DNA of 43,479 bases, taken from an uncultured Myxococcales bacterium (GTDB lineage: Bacteria; Myxococcota_A; Polyangia; Polyangiales; Polyangiaceae). The position numbers and the translations under genes are program-made. The stretch spans positions 1 to 43,479 of the forward strand of contig CALFNG010000312.1 in assembly GCA_937902985.1 (NCBI GenBank), written 5' to 3'. The notes beneath the pieces were generated by a model, which was not told the DNA's origin, did no database searches, and worked only from the letters and a program-made list of their open reading frames with translations. Positions 25,144 through 32,979 of the stretch are shown here, one piece after another. How positions within the stretch are numbered: the first letter of the stretch is position 1; each line of letters begins with the position of its first letter.

Positions 25144-25827
25144 TCAGGTACCGGTCATCTCGTCGCAGAGTTTGGCCGCTTTGCCGCGGAGGCTCTGTTC
25201 GTCGATCTTCACCGCGCAGTAGTCGCCGCCGCGGAGGGAATCGACGAAATTGACGACGAGGGGGTTCGTCCATTCGCGCGCCCCGTCGAATCGCGCCCGG
25301 ATGACGCCTCGCTTGTCGAGAAACCATGTCTCCGGGAAGAGGTTCGTGCCGAACTTGCCCTTGACGATCTGCGAACCCGGATCGATGAGCACGGCGAACG
25401 GCGGCTCGTCGCGCAGGACCGTCTGCAAGGTCGGCTTGATGTCCTCTGCGCTGTCGTCGACCGAGACGGTGACCACGGCCACGTCCGGCCGGTCACGCAG
25501 GATTTTCGTGAGCTCGGCCAACTCGGGCATCTCTTCGAGGCAGGGACCGCACGTCTTCGTCCAGAAGTTGAGGAGAACGACCTTTCCCCGCAGGCTCGCC
25601 AGCGTGACCGTGTTTCCCTTGAGGTCCCTGAGGGAGAAATCCGGGGCTCGCCGGTCGGCGCCCATGTAGTCCGGATGGAGAAAACAGGGCGCGCTGCAGA
25701 CGCGACGCGTCTCGCCCTCCTTCGTGACGGCCACGAAGCCATAGACGAAGAGGGCCGCCACCACGACGAACGCAAGCTGCGCGACGATCGACACGAGGCG
25801 CGCGGACGGTTCGGGCTCGGCCGGCAT
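25144..25827 (-). CDS. TlpA/ResA-like membrane-anchored thioredoxin
   Basis: This 227-residue protein has one N-terminal membrane anchor (residues 11-34) and a thioredoxin-like domain facing the periplasm. The active site is CGPC (93-96) in LLNFWTKTCGPC. APDFSLRDLKGNTVTLASL before it and FPETWFLDKRG with the cis-Pro after it are typical of TlpA/ResA/AhpC-TSA proteins that reduce apocytochrome or other envelope disulphides. An extra Cys pair, CSAPC at 44-48, sits just outside the membrane, and two more cysteines lie near the C-terminus. No ccm genes are nearby, so the client is unknown. ATG 25827 is preceded by TATAGC nine nucleotides upstream. Confidence 0.9.
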   Translation of the reverse strand: MPAEPEPSARLVSIVAQLAFVVVAALFVYGFVAVTKEGETRRVCSAPCFLHPDYMGADRRAPDFSLRDLKGNTVTLASLRGKVVLLNFWTKTCGPCLEEMPELAELTKILRDRPDVAVVTVSVDDSAEDIKPTLQTVLRDEPPFAVLIDPGSQIVKGKFGTNLFPETWFLDKRGVIRARFDGAREWTNPLVVNFVDSLRGGDYCAVKIDEQSLRGKAAKLCDEMTGT

Positions 25828-25858
25828 GGCCCAAGGCTATAACGGGCGTCACGGCGAA

Positions 25859-25875
25859 TGGCCAGCGGCTGGCCA
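25859..25875. promoter_or_regulatory. short palindrome upstream of the thioredoxin gene
   Basis: TGGCCAG and CTGGCCA flank CGG as an exact 7-bp inverted repeat. It sits 17 nt upstream of a -10-like TATAGC (25842-25837) in front of the TlpA-like gene, where a -35 would be. It could be an operator. Chance occurrence in GC-rich DNA cannot be excluded. Confidence 0.3.
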
Positions 25876-25933
25876 GCGAGGAGCGGCCGCGACCGGCGCT
25901 CTCCCTCGCTCTCGCCCTCGATGCGCGACGATC

Positions 25934-26188
25934 TCAGGGCTTCGCGAGGACACCGAGACCCACCGCCCCGACGGCACCGGTCGAGGCGATGATGTCGCGG
26001 CCCTCGGGCGGAAGCCAACCCGCGAGCGTCAGGCCGTGGAGCACGCCTGCACCGACGATGAGGCCGACCATTCCGAGCCAGGTCCGGCGGGCGGTGCGGC
26101 GCCGCGCGCGCTCGGCGTCGAGGAACGTGGTCACGGTGCGCATCGCGCCCTCGCCCCCATCGAACGTGGCTGAAGGATCTTCAACCAT
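25934..26188 (-). CDS. small single-span membrane protein
   Basis: This 84-residue protein begins with a soluble acidic start, followed by an Arg-rich stretch (DAERARRRTARR) and a hydrophobic segment (LGMVGLIVGAGVLHGLTLAG). A second weaker one (ASTGAVGAVGLGVLA) runs to the C-terminus. No family is recognised. It is supported by one of the best ribosome-binding sites in the window: AAGGAGG, six nucleotides before ATG 26188. It lies 106 bp upstream of the thioredoxin gene on the same strand and is divergent from the regulator remnant. Confidence 0.75.
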   Translation of the reverse strand: MVEDPSATFDGGEGAMRTVTTFLDAERARRRTARRTWLGMVGLIVGAGVLHGLTLAGWLPPEGRDIIASTGAVGAVGLGVLAKP

Positions 26189-26197
26189 GGCAGGCCT

Positions 26198-26204
26198 CCT
26201 TTCG
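26198..26204 (-). promoter_or_regulatory. strong Shine-Dalgarno for the 84-residue membrane protein
   Basis: Reading the minus strand, AAAGGAGGCCTGCC precedes ATG 26188; AAGGAGG is a full match to the anti-Shine-Dalgarno. Most other starts in this window have weak or no such signal, so it settles this start and supports a small gene that might otherwise be doubted. Confidence 0.8.
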
Positions 26205-26283
26205 AATCAACCGTTGCAATCATTCGTCCATTCCGACGTCCGGCGACGACCCGGCGTTGCGGGCGGTAAGATCAAAACGCCGC

Positions 26284-26500
26284 ATGCGACGCAAGTCCCG
26301 CCCTTTCGCGCTGGCCGAGTACCTTCGCGGGCGCCGCGCGGGAGTCACCCGCGGAGCACCTCGCCGAGCGATTCGGTGTCACGATCCGGACGATCTATCG
26401 GGATCTCGACGCGCTTCGCGACCGTCGATGGGACGATGGCCACCTCCCCCCGCGGGATTCGATCGCGGCGAGACGCATGGTAGACCAGCGGTGGCGATGA
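26284..26500 (+). pseudogene. frameshifted, truncated YafY/WYL-type HTH regulator remnant
   Basis: From ATG 26284 one frame reads MRRKSRPFALAEYLRGRRAG then VT. Dropping one C from the CCC at 26348-26350, the next frame continues AEHLAERFGVTIRTIYRDLD then ALRD. Joined, these give the winged HTH that begins YafY/WYL-family regulators. After that the similarity stops, the usual glycine-rich turn and WYL ligand domain are absent, and the frame ends at TGA 26498-26500, overlapping the ligA ATG as ATGA. It is therefore both frameshifted and missing about two thirds of the gene. A sequencing error could explain the frameshift but not the truncation. Confidence 0.75.
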
Positions 26501-28533
26501 ACCCGGCGCAGCGACACGCAGAGCTCGTGCGCGAAATCGACGCGCACAACTACCGCTACTACGTGCTCGACGACACGGTCGTTACCGACGCCGACTTCGA
26601 CAAACTCCTCCGTGAGCTCACCGCCCTCGAAGAGGCGCACCCTGATCTTCGCACGCCCGATTCGCCCACCCAGCGCGTCGGCGGGGAGGCCCGAAGCCAG
26701 GTCGCTCAGGTGAAGCACGGCACACGGATGATGTCGCTCGACAACGCGTACGCGCCCGACGAGCTGGCCGAGTTCCATCGCCGGGTCGTCGAAGGTCTCC
26801 CCGACGCCGAGACGCCGCGCTTCTGCGTGGAGCCGAAGCTCGACGGCGCGAGCGTCGAGGTCGTGTACGACGGCGGCCGGGTCGTTCAGGCGAGCACGCG
26901 CGGGGACGGGACCATCGGCGAAGAGATCACGGAGAACGTACGCACGATCCGGAGCGTGCCGCTCCGCATCCCTCACACGGGAAGGATCACGCTGCGAGGC
27001 GAGATCATCATCTACCGGCGCGACCACGACGCGCTCAACACCGAGCGCGAAGCGCAAGGGCTCGAGCCGTTCGCCAATCCGCGAAACGCGGCGGCGGGGG
27101 CCGTTCGAATGCTCGACCCGCGCGAAGTGGCGCGGCGACCGCTCCGCGCCGTCTTCTATCACCTGGTCGAGGGCCCACGCCTTCACGCGACGCAGCACGA
27201 GAGCCTCGAGTGGCTCGAAGCGCAGGGACTGCCAACCCACCTGCGCCAGACCGTGATCGCGTGGGACGAGGTCGCGGCGGCGATCGATGTGATCGATCGA
27301 GCGCGAGCGACGTACCCGTTCGAGACGGACGGGGCGGTGATCAAGGTCGACGCGTACCGGCAGCAAGACATGCTGGGCATGACGTCGAAATTCCCGAAGT
27401 GGGCCATCGCCTACAAGTTCAAGGCCGAGCAAGCTCGCACGCGGCTGCTCGCGATCACCGTCCAGGTGGGGCGGACCGGAACCCTCACGCCGGTCGCGTC
27501 GGTCGATCCGGTCGAGCTCGCGGGGACCACGGTATCGCGCGCCACGCTCCACAACGCGGGCATGATCGAGGCGCTCGACATTCGCGTGGGCGACATGGTG
27601 TTCATCCAGAAGGCGGGCGAGGTAATCCCGCAGGTGACCGGGGTCGACGTGACGGCGCGCACGGGCACGGAAGAGAAATTCCGGATGCCGGCGCTCTGCC
27701 CGTCATGCGGAACGCCCGTCGCGCGCGAACTGCGCGACGCCGACAAGCCGGAGCTCGGGCTCGGCGCGGCGACGCGCTGCCCGAACCGGGCCTGCCCCGA
27801 GCAGGTGAAGCAGCGCATCTTTTACTTCTCACGCCGCTTCGCGATGGACGTCGATCACCTCGGCACTGCGCTCGTCGACCAGCTGGTCGAGCAGGGCATC
27901 GTCAAAGACATGGCCGATCTCTACTCGCTGACCGCCGAGCGAATCGCCGTGCTGGCTCGCATGGGCGAAAAGAGCGCGCAGAACGTCTTCGCCTCGATCG
28001 AGCGCTCGAAGGCGAGCACCCTCGACCGGCTGCTGTGCGGTCTCGGCATTCCTCAGATCGGGCAGGTCGCCGCTCGCCAGCTCGCCGAGGAGATGCACAC
28101 GCTCGACCGCATGCTCTCGATGAGCGCAGACGAAGCACGCGAGCACGTCGGCGCGATCCACGGGTTCGGGCCGAAGATGGTCGACAGCGTCGTGGCGTTC
28201 CTCGCCGACCCCGACCAGCGCGAGCTGATGCGAAAGCTGGTGAAGCTCGGTGTCGGCCGGCCACAGCCTCGCGACGAGGTCGCCACCGACGGCCCGTTGA
28301 AGGGCATGACCTTCTGCGTGACGGGCGTCCTCTCGCGCAAGCGCGAGGAGGTGCACGCCGACATACGGGCCGCGGGCGGCGAGGTGCACGACTCCGTGAA
28401 GAAGACGACCACGGTTCTCGTGGCCGGAGACAAGACGGGCAAGTCGAAGCTCGATCAAGCCAAGAAGTACGGCACGAAGGTCGTTACCGAGCCACAGCTC
28501 TACGACATGATGGGCGCGCCTGCTGCCAGCTAG
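26497..28533 (+). CDS. ligA: NAD+-dependent DNA ligase LigA
   Basis: A 678-residue protein with complete architecture. The Ia domain has the YYVLDD and DxxFDKL motifs. The adenylation domain carries CVEPKLDGAS with the nucleotide-accepting Lys114, and the other nucleotidyltransferase motifs (TRGDGTIGE, RGEI, FANPRNAAAGAVR, KFPKWAIAYKF) follow. Then come the OB domain (VGRTGTLTPVA), a Cys4 zinc finger (CPSCGTP...CPNRACPEQ), helix-hairpin-helix repeats and a C-terminal BRCT domain (KGMTFCVTGVLSRKREE onward). It seals nicks in replication and repair using NAD+. The start is ATG 26497, which gives the normal family N-terminus and overlaps the stop of the regulator remnant by 4 nt. It converges with dnaJ, only 18 bp apart. 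Confidence 0.98.
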   Translation: MNPAQRHAELVREIDAHNYRYYVLDDTVVTDADFDKLLRELTALEEAHPDLRTPDSPTQRVGGEARSQVAQVKHGTRMMSLDNAYAPDELAEFHRRVVEGLPDAETPRFCVEPKLDGASVEVVYDGGRVVQASTRGDGTIGEEITENVRTIRSVPLRIPHTGRITLRGEIIIYRRDHDALNTEREAQGLEPFANPRNAAAGAVRMLDPREVARRPLRAVFYHLVEGPRLHATQHESLEWLEAQGLPTHLRQTVIAWDEVAAAIDVIDRARATYPFETDGAVIKVDAYRQQDMLGMTSKFPKWAIAYKFKAEQARTRLLAITVQVGRTGTLTPVASVDPVELAGTTVSRATLHNAGMIEALDIRVGDMVFIQKAGEVIPQVTGVDVTARTGTEEKFRMPALCPSCGTPVARELRDADKPELGLGAATRCPNRACPEQVKQRIFYFSRRFAMDVDHLGTALVDQLVEQGIVKDMADLYSLTAERIAVLARMGEKSAQNVFASIERSKASTLDRLLCGLGIPQIGQVAARQLAEEMHTLDRMLSMSADEAREHVGAIHGFGPKMVDSVVAFLADPDQRELMRKLVKLGVGRPQPRDEVATDGPLKGMTFCVTGVLSRKREEVHADIRAAGGEVHDSVKKTTTVLVAGDKTGKSKLDQAKKYGTKVVTEPQLYDMMGAPAAS

Positions 28534-28551
28534 CGGGCTTTCGCGCGCGGA

Positions 28552-29670
28552 TCACTCGAAGAGCTCGCGTAGCTTCTCCATGAACGACTTTTGCTGCGGT
28601 TGCACGTCTTGCCCGAGCTCTTCGGCGAGGGCCTCGAGCAGCTGCCGCTGGCGAGCGGTGAGCTGGGTTGGCACTTCGATGGTGACCTCGACCCGCTGGT
28701 CGCCCCGCCCGAGCCCTCCACGGCGCGGGATGCCCTTTCCCTTGACGCGAAGCACCGTGCCGGGCTGAGTGCCCGCAGGAACTCGCAGCTTGCCCCTCCC
28801 GTCGAGGGTGGGCACGTCGACCTCGCCGCCGAGCGCCGCGTGGGTGAAGCTGATCGGCACGGCGCAAAGGACGTCGTCTCCGGCGCGCTTGAAGAACGGG
28901 TGCTCCTGCACGCTGACCGTGATCTCGAGGTCGCCGGGCGCGCGGTCGGCGCGCGGCTTGTTGCCGGCGCCGCTGACGAGCTTCGTCGCGCCGGCCTCGA
29001 CGCCGGAAGGTAACGTGACGCGCAACGTCTCGCTCGCCGTCACCAGGCCGCTGCCCCGGCACGAGGTGCACGCGTGACGGACGGTGCGACCGCTTCCGCG
29101 ACAGCGAGAGCACGAGCGCTCGACTGCGATCGGCAAGATGCCCTGCTGGAATCGTACGCGTCCGCGCCCGTTGCAGGCGCTGCACGCCTCGGGCGACGTG
29201 CCGGCCGCGGCGCCCGACCCCCTGCAGTCGTTGCAAGCGATCACGCGCTCGTAGTGCATGACCTTCTCGCAGCCGAAGGCGGCTTCTTCGAAGGTCACCT
29301 CGAGATCGCGCTTGATGTCCCCCTTGTCGCCCTTGCCGACGCCGAACACCCCGAGCAAATCGCCGAGGATACCGTCGATCGCGATGTCGCTGATGTCGAC
29401 ATAGCCGCCTGCGAAAGGCCCGCCCGCCCCGAACGGGGAGCCGGGCTCCTCGGCGCGATGACCGAGGCGATTGTAGAGCGAGCGCCGATTTTCGTCGGAG
29501 AGCACCTGATAGGCGAGGTTGATCTCCTTGAAGCGCTCGTGTGCAGTGGGATCGCTCTGATTGCGGTCGGGGTGGTATTGCGACGCAAGTCTTTTGAAGG
29601 CGCTCTTGATCTCCTCGGGAGCTGCGTCGCGATGGACTCCGAGGACCTCGTAGTGGTCCCGCTGCGGCAT
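28552..29670 (-). CDS. dnaJ: chaperone DnaJ
   Basis: The 372-residue protein has a J-domain with HPD at residues 33-35 and a shortened Gly/Phe-type linker ([13 protein letters not shown]). The zinc-binding region has four CxxCxGxG modules ([32 protein letters not shown]). The C-terminal substrate-binding domains include [20 protein letters not shown] and [15 protein letters not shown]. It is a type I Hsp40 that delivers clients to DnaK. No dnaK or grpE is adjacent. The linker has little of the usual long G/F repeat and carries instead a [19 protein letters not shown] insert, as in some myxobacterial paralogs. It converges with ligA and is divergent from a lipoprotein gene. Confidence 0.96.
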   Translation of the reverse strand: MPQRDHYEVLGVHRDAAPEEIKSAFKRLASQYHPDRNQSDPTAHERFKEINLAYQVLSDENRRSLYNRLGHRAEEPGSPFGAGGPFAGGYVDISDIAIDGILGDLLGVFGVGKGDKGDIKRDLEVTFEEAAFGCEKVMHYERVIACNDCRGSGAAAGTSPEACSACNGRGRVRFQQGILPIAVERSCSRCRGSGRTVRHACTSCRGSGLVTASETLRVTLPSGVEAGATKLVSGAGNKPRADRAPGDLEITVSVQEHPFFKRAGDDVLCAVPISFTHAALGGEVDVPTLDGRGKLRVPAGTQPGTVLRVKGKGIPRRGGLGRGDQRVEVTIEVPTQLTARQRQLLEALAEELGQDVQPQQKSFMEKLRELFE

Positions 29671-29855
29671 GCGTCGAACGGCTTGAGTAGCACACCCGCT
29701 GCACGCATGCTGGAGCCCTCGCCCTCATGGATCGCGCTCGCCATCGCATTCGCCCTCGTATTCGCGCTCGATGCGCACGGCCCTCGCGGCCGCGTCGCGC
29801 CCTTGGCCGGCGCTCCCTTCCGCCAGGGCGTCGCGGAGGGGGTCGCACGTCGCTC

Positions 29856-31127
29856 ATGGCCGGCTGCATCTTCGCCGCCGCCTTCGCGGTCGTGTTCGTC
29901 GCGTGCAAGAGCGGCCCCGTGGATCCGCCAGGCGCGGCTCCAAGCCCTCAGGCGGCCGCCGAGCCGGCGCCCTTCGCGAACCCACCCGTCGCGTCGGCTA
30001 CCGCGAACGCTTCGCGCGACGCGGGGCCTCCGCCGGAACCACTTCGTTCGGACCAGGCGCTCGTGGGCGACGTGCCGCGCGAGCTCGCGCCGCGCGAAGG
30101 CGGGACCACACGCGACACGCGTGAGCTCGCGGGGTACGCGCTTCAGGCGGTGCTGCGGACGGGCGAGGGGCCGCCACCTCCACGTGCCACGGAGGTCAAC
30201 ATCCCGGCCATCGACGCCGCCCGCCGGCGCGCCGAGACGCGCATCGCGATCGAGATGTCGACTGCGCGTGCCCGCTTTGTCCTCAGCGGCGGGGGCCTCG
30301 TGTTGCCGGCCGGGACGGAGCTCCGCGCGCGCGTCGATCGGTACGGTCACTTGCTCCTCTGGCCGGGCGAAGACACGTACCGCGTCGCCGAGCCCGGGGC
30401 GCTTCGCGCGCTCTTCGGCGAGCGGCGACTCGACGTCGCGCCGCTCTCGCGCGGAGACGTCGCGAACGCCGGAGAAGGGGCGCGGCGGCTCAATCTGCGA
30501 ACCCGGCGCGCGGAGGTCGCGACGCGAGCGGCAAAGGCGACCTTCGAGCTCGCGACCTTGCACGACATCGACGACGGCGGCGCGCTGGTCTGCCGGCTGC
30601 TGCTCGACCTCATGAGCGCGTTGCCGTCGACCGCGGCGTGCGACGCCGACGAGGTCCCGCTTCACGTGGAGCTCCGGTGGACCACGCAGGGCTCGCTCAC
30701 GTTCGACGTGACGTCGATCACGCGCAGCCTCGATCTCGTGGCCCAGGACCTCGAGGCCCCACCCGGGTCGCTCGAGTTCTCGGCGTCGCCCCCACCGCAA
30801 GTTCCGGGCGAGACCCTCGTGCAGCGAAGCGAGCTCGCAACGTTCCGGAGCGCGCCCGTCGACTTCCCGCCGGCGCCTCCCCGCGAAGGGCAAGATCCGC
30901 TCGGCCTGACGCTCCTCAACTCGACCGACGAGCTGCGGGTCGCCTGGGTCGACGGCGTGCCCTCGGCGTGGGCGTCTCCCGGCGCCCGCGTGGTCTTGTC
31001 CTCGCTCCCCCGGGGACGCTACGTCGTGCAGTGGCGGACGTTCCTCGGCGACTCGTGGGAGCCGGGGGTCGCGGTCGTGGTCCCGGGAATGAGCGAAGCC
31101 GGCGGCCCCAGGCTCGCCGCGCCGTGA
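29856..31127 (+). CDS. hypothetical lipoprotein
   Basis: This 423-residue protein begins MAGCIFAAAFAVVFVACKSG, a signal peptide with a lipobox Cys17 that gives ATG 29856 as the start. An Ala/Pro-rich linker follows. The mature part has a segment TEVNIPAIDAARRRAETRI and a beta-rich middle (ARFVLSGGGLVLPAGTELRA, then DRYGHLLLWPG). A second beta domain ends in GRYVVQWRTFLGDSWEPGV, a PEGA-like ending. No enzyme motif is seen. It is divergent from dnaJ across 185 bp and converges with the CheW-like gene across the 15-bp minisatellite. Confidence 0.75.
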   Translation: MAGCIFAAAFAVVFVACKSGPVDPPGAAPSPQAAAEPAPFANPPVASATANASRDAGPPPEPLRSDQALVGDVPRELAPREGGTTRDTRELAGYALQAVLRTGEGPPPPRATEVNIPAIDAARRRAETRIAIEMSTARARFVLSGGGLVLPAGTELRARVDRYGHLLLWPGEDTYRVAEPGALRALFGERRLDVAPLSRGDVANAGEGARRLNLRTRRAEVATRAAKATFELATLHDIDDGGALVCRLLLDLMSALPSTAACDADEVPLHVELRWTTQGSLTFDVTSITRSLDLVAQDLEAPPGSLEFSASPPPQVPGETLVQRSELATFRSAPVDFPPAPPREGQDPLGLTLLNSTDELRVAWVDGVPSAWASPGARVVLSSLPRGRYVVQWRTFLGDSWEPGVAVVVPGMSEAGGPRLAAP

Positions 31128-31140
31128 ACGGTAGGGCAGC

Positions 31141-31215
31141 GATCAACGTGCCGACGATCAACGTGCCGCCGATCAACGTGCCGACGATCAACGTGCCGAC
31201 GATCAACGTGCCCAG
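31141..31215. repeat. five tandem copies of a 15-bp unit between convergent genes
   Basis: GATCAACGTGCCGAC is repeated at 31141, 31156, 31171, 31186 and 31201 with period exactly 15. Copy 2 has GCC for GAC, and copy 5 ends CAG. The last copy overlaps the 3' end of the CheW-like gene and supplies its TGA. There are no spacers, so this is a minisatellite and not a CRISPR array. Confidence 0.97.
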
Positions 31216-31616
31216 CGCGTCGGCCGGGCGCTCGCCTGTACGCGGGCGTAGATCGCGGGGAGATCGATGACCTGCGCTCGCTGTCCTTCGTGGTCGATGA
31301 CATCGATCCGCCCGGGCACCGCGTCGAACGTTCCGCTGCGAACGACCTCGCCTCCGACGAGGCCGAGGAGCTCGCCCGCGTGCTGGCACACGATCATCTC
31401 GCGGCGCGCGGAGCCGATCGCGATGACTGGCACGATCGTGCCCTCGTAGGGAGCGATTCCGAGCAGCTCGGGAGGAGCAGCGGGTATCGGAGTCACGCGC
31501 GGAGGCGGCGCGATGCGCAAGGCCACGGACGCCGGCACGAAGCAGAGCGCGCCGTCGACCCGCACGAGGATGCCGCCTCGACGCGCCGCCACCCGCAGCG
31601 ACGAGCCCGGCATCAC
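31203..31616 (-). CDS. minimal CheW-like coupling protein
   Basis: A 137-residue protein with a CheW/SH3-like fold signature. GGILVRVDGALCFVPASVAL is the first sheet. TPIPAAPPELLGIAPYEGTI then VPVIAIG matches the P-APP-LLG-I---G--VPV-- motif of CheW domains, and ELLGLVGGEVV follows with a late IDVIDHEGQRAQVIDLPAIY. CheW links chemoreceptors to a CheA kinase. Neither is present in the window. It is shorter than typical CheW by 15-30 residues. The start is GTG 31616, directly after the TAG of the response-regulator gene, or ATG 31613. It is the last gene of the three-gene operon. Confidence 0.82.
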   Translation of the reverse strand: MMPGSSLRVAARRGGILVRVDGALCFVPASVALRIAPPPRVTPIPAAPPELLGIAPYEGTIVPVIAIGSARREMIVCQHAGELLGLVGGEVVRSGTFDAVPGRIDVIDHEGQRAQVIDLPAIYARVQASARPTRWAR

Positions 31617-32918
31617 CTACGACGCGCGCCGGCGCACGAGCCGGGCTTCGAGCAGCTGAAAGAGCACCTTGCAGGCGTCGAAGCTCGACATGTGGCTCTG
31701 TTCGATCACCGCGCGCACCGTGCGCTTGCCGTCGATCATGTCGAGCAGTCTGCGCTCGTCTCTCGTGAGACGCTTGAGGGCCGCGCCTTCGATGGCCACC
31801 GGATCGGGCTGGAGCATCGACTCGAAGCTGCCGAGCCCGGCCTCGACGACGCGCCACTCGTCGACCCGCCGGAAGCCCTCCATGACCACCGAGGCGACGG
31901 GCAGACCGAGCTCGGCGCTCTCGGCGAGCGCGGGCAGCGCCTCGAGGCGGAACTCGAACCGGCCCGCGGGCCACCGCAGCACTTCGTAAACGAGCTCGCT
32001 CGACTGGCGCGCCAGCCCGTCGCGCAGCTGCTCGCGAGTCACGTGTCCGGAGTCGACGAGGAGATCGCCTATCAGCTTGCGCCCGCCGGTCAGGGCCTCT
32101 TCTTTCGGCATCGAGTTGCGCGCGCCGCTCTCGGGCGGCCGCGCGGGGCTGGGTGGGTGATCGCGAAGCAGGCGATCGATGTCCTCGGTGGTCACGAGGC
32201 CGTGCTCGACGAAGTAGCGGCCCAGGCGAAACTCGCGGCCCGCGCCTCGCGCTTGCACCAGATCGATGAGGCCGCGGCGCACGGACATGGTGACTTCGCT
32301 CCGGCCGTCGGTGACGACGAGGAGCCCGGTGCGGGCCTCGATCTGCAGGAGCTGGAGGACCGCGCCGATCGGGATGACCGCGATGTCGCCCTGGAGCGCG
32401 ATGGGGGGCCGCCCTTCGGCGGGCGTCGAACGGAGCGGGTCGACAACCGTCTCCGCGGGCTCGGCGATGCGGTGGCGATCGGAGCGCTCCCTCTGCCGCC
32501 ACTCGGCCGATCTCCGGATCGCGTTCTCGATGACCGCGACGAGCGCCTGCGCCTCGAACGGCTTGGTGATCGCGTCGATCGCGCCGGTCTGCTGCACGAA
32601 GTGCTCCCGAATTCGATCGGACTTCGCGCTCATCAACACGACGGGCGTGTCGCGGAGCAGCTCGTCGTGACGGATGGCGCGACAGAGCTGGAACCCGTTC
32701 ATTCGCGGCATGACGAAGTCGACGAGCACGACGTCGATCTTCTCGGTCTCGTCGGGCTCGTTGCCCTCTCGCGTGGCGCGGGCCGCGTGCAGCAGCTTCT
32801 CGAGGGCCGCTTGCCCGTCGACCGCCTCGATCGCCTCGAAGCCGTGCTTCACGAGCACCGCGCTCACGACCTTCCGGATCGTGGGGCTATCGTCGACAAC
32901 CAGGACGCGCGTGGTCAT
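31617..32918 (-). CDS. response regulator with C-terminal DUF4388 (PATAN-like) region
   Basis: The 433-residue protein has a receiver domain with an intact acidic pocket (VVDDSPTIRKVV, Asp9/Asp10), phospho-acceptor Asp67 in VLVDFVMPRMNGFQL, switch Ser in VVLMSAKSD and Lys in AITKPFEAQ. After a linker comes a DUF4388-type region: IAVIPIGAVLQLLQIEARTG then LLVVTD and ...VRRGLIDLVQA. A second helical part (KLIGDLLVDSGHVTREQLRD, ending SFDACKVLFQLLEARLV) resembles PATAN/FrzS-associated output domains. No DNA-binding domain is present, so output is probably by protein contact. The start MTTRVLVVDDS at 32918 is the usual receiver start; ATG 32948 is possible. It is 61 nt after the FrzS-like gene and immediately before the CheW-like gene. 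Confidence 0.88.
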   Translation of the reverse strand: MTTRVLVVDDSPTIRKVVSAVLVKHGFEAIEAVDGQAALEKLLHAARATREGNEPDETEKIDVVLVDFVMPRMNGFQLCRAIRHDELLRDTPVVLMSAKSDRIREHFVQQTGAIDAITKPFEAQALVAVIENAIRRSAEWRQRERSDRHRIAEPAETVVDPLRSTPAEGRPPIALQGDIAVIPIGAVLQLLQIEARTGLLVVTDGRSEVTMSVRRGLIDLVQARGAGREFRLGRYFVEHGLVTTEDIDRLLRDHPPSPARPPESGARNSMPKEEALTGGRKLIGDLLVDSGHVTREQLRDGLARQSSELVYEVLRWPAGRFEFRLEALPALAESAELGLPVASVVMEGFRRVDEWRVVEAGLGSFESMLQPDPVAIEGAALKRLTRDERRLLDMIDGKRTVRAVIEQSHMSSFDACKVLFQLLEARLVRRRAS

Positions 32919-32979
32919 ACGCGGGGTCGAGAGGCCGGATTCACCCATTGATCTGTCGGCTGCGGAGCGGTCGCGGGCG

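Noticed and set aside
29702-29860. A plus-strand frame with a signal-like stretch ([19 protein letters not shown]) just before the lipoprotein.
   Set aside because: It continues into sequence that is a shifted reading of the true lipoprotein gene, whose own signal peptide and lipobox begin at 29856.
31141-31215. Possible CRISPR array because of regular direct repeats.
   Set aside because: The units are contiguous 15-mers without spacers, and no cas gene is in the window.
31290-32951. A 553-codon plus-strand frame opposite the CheW-like and response regulator genes.
   Set aside because: The minus-strand proteins have clear CheW and receiver motifs and tight operon spacing; the plus frame has none.
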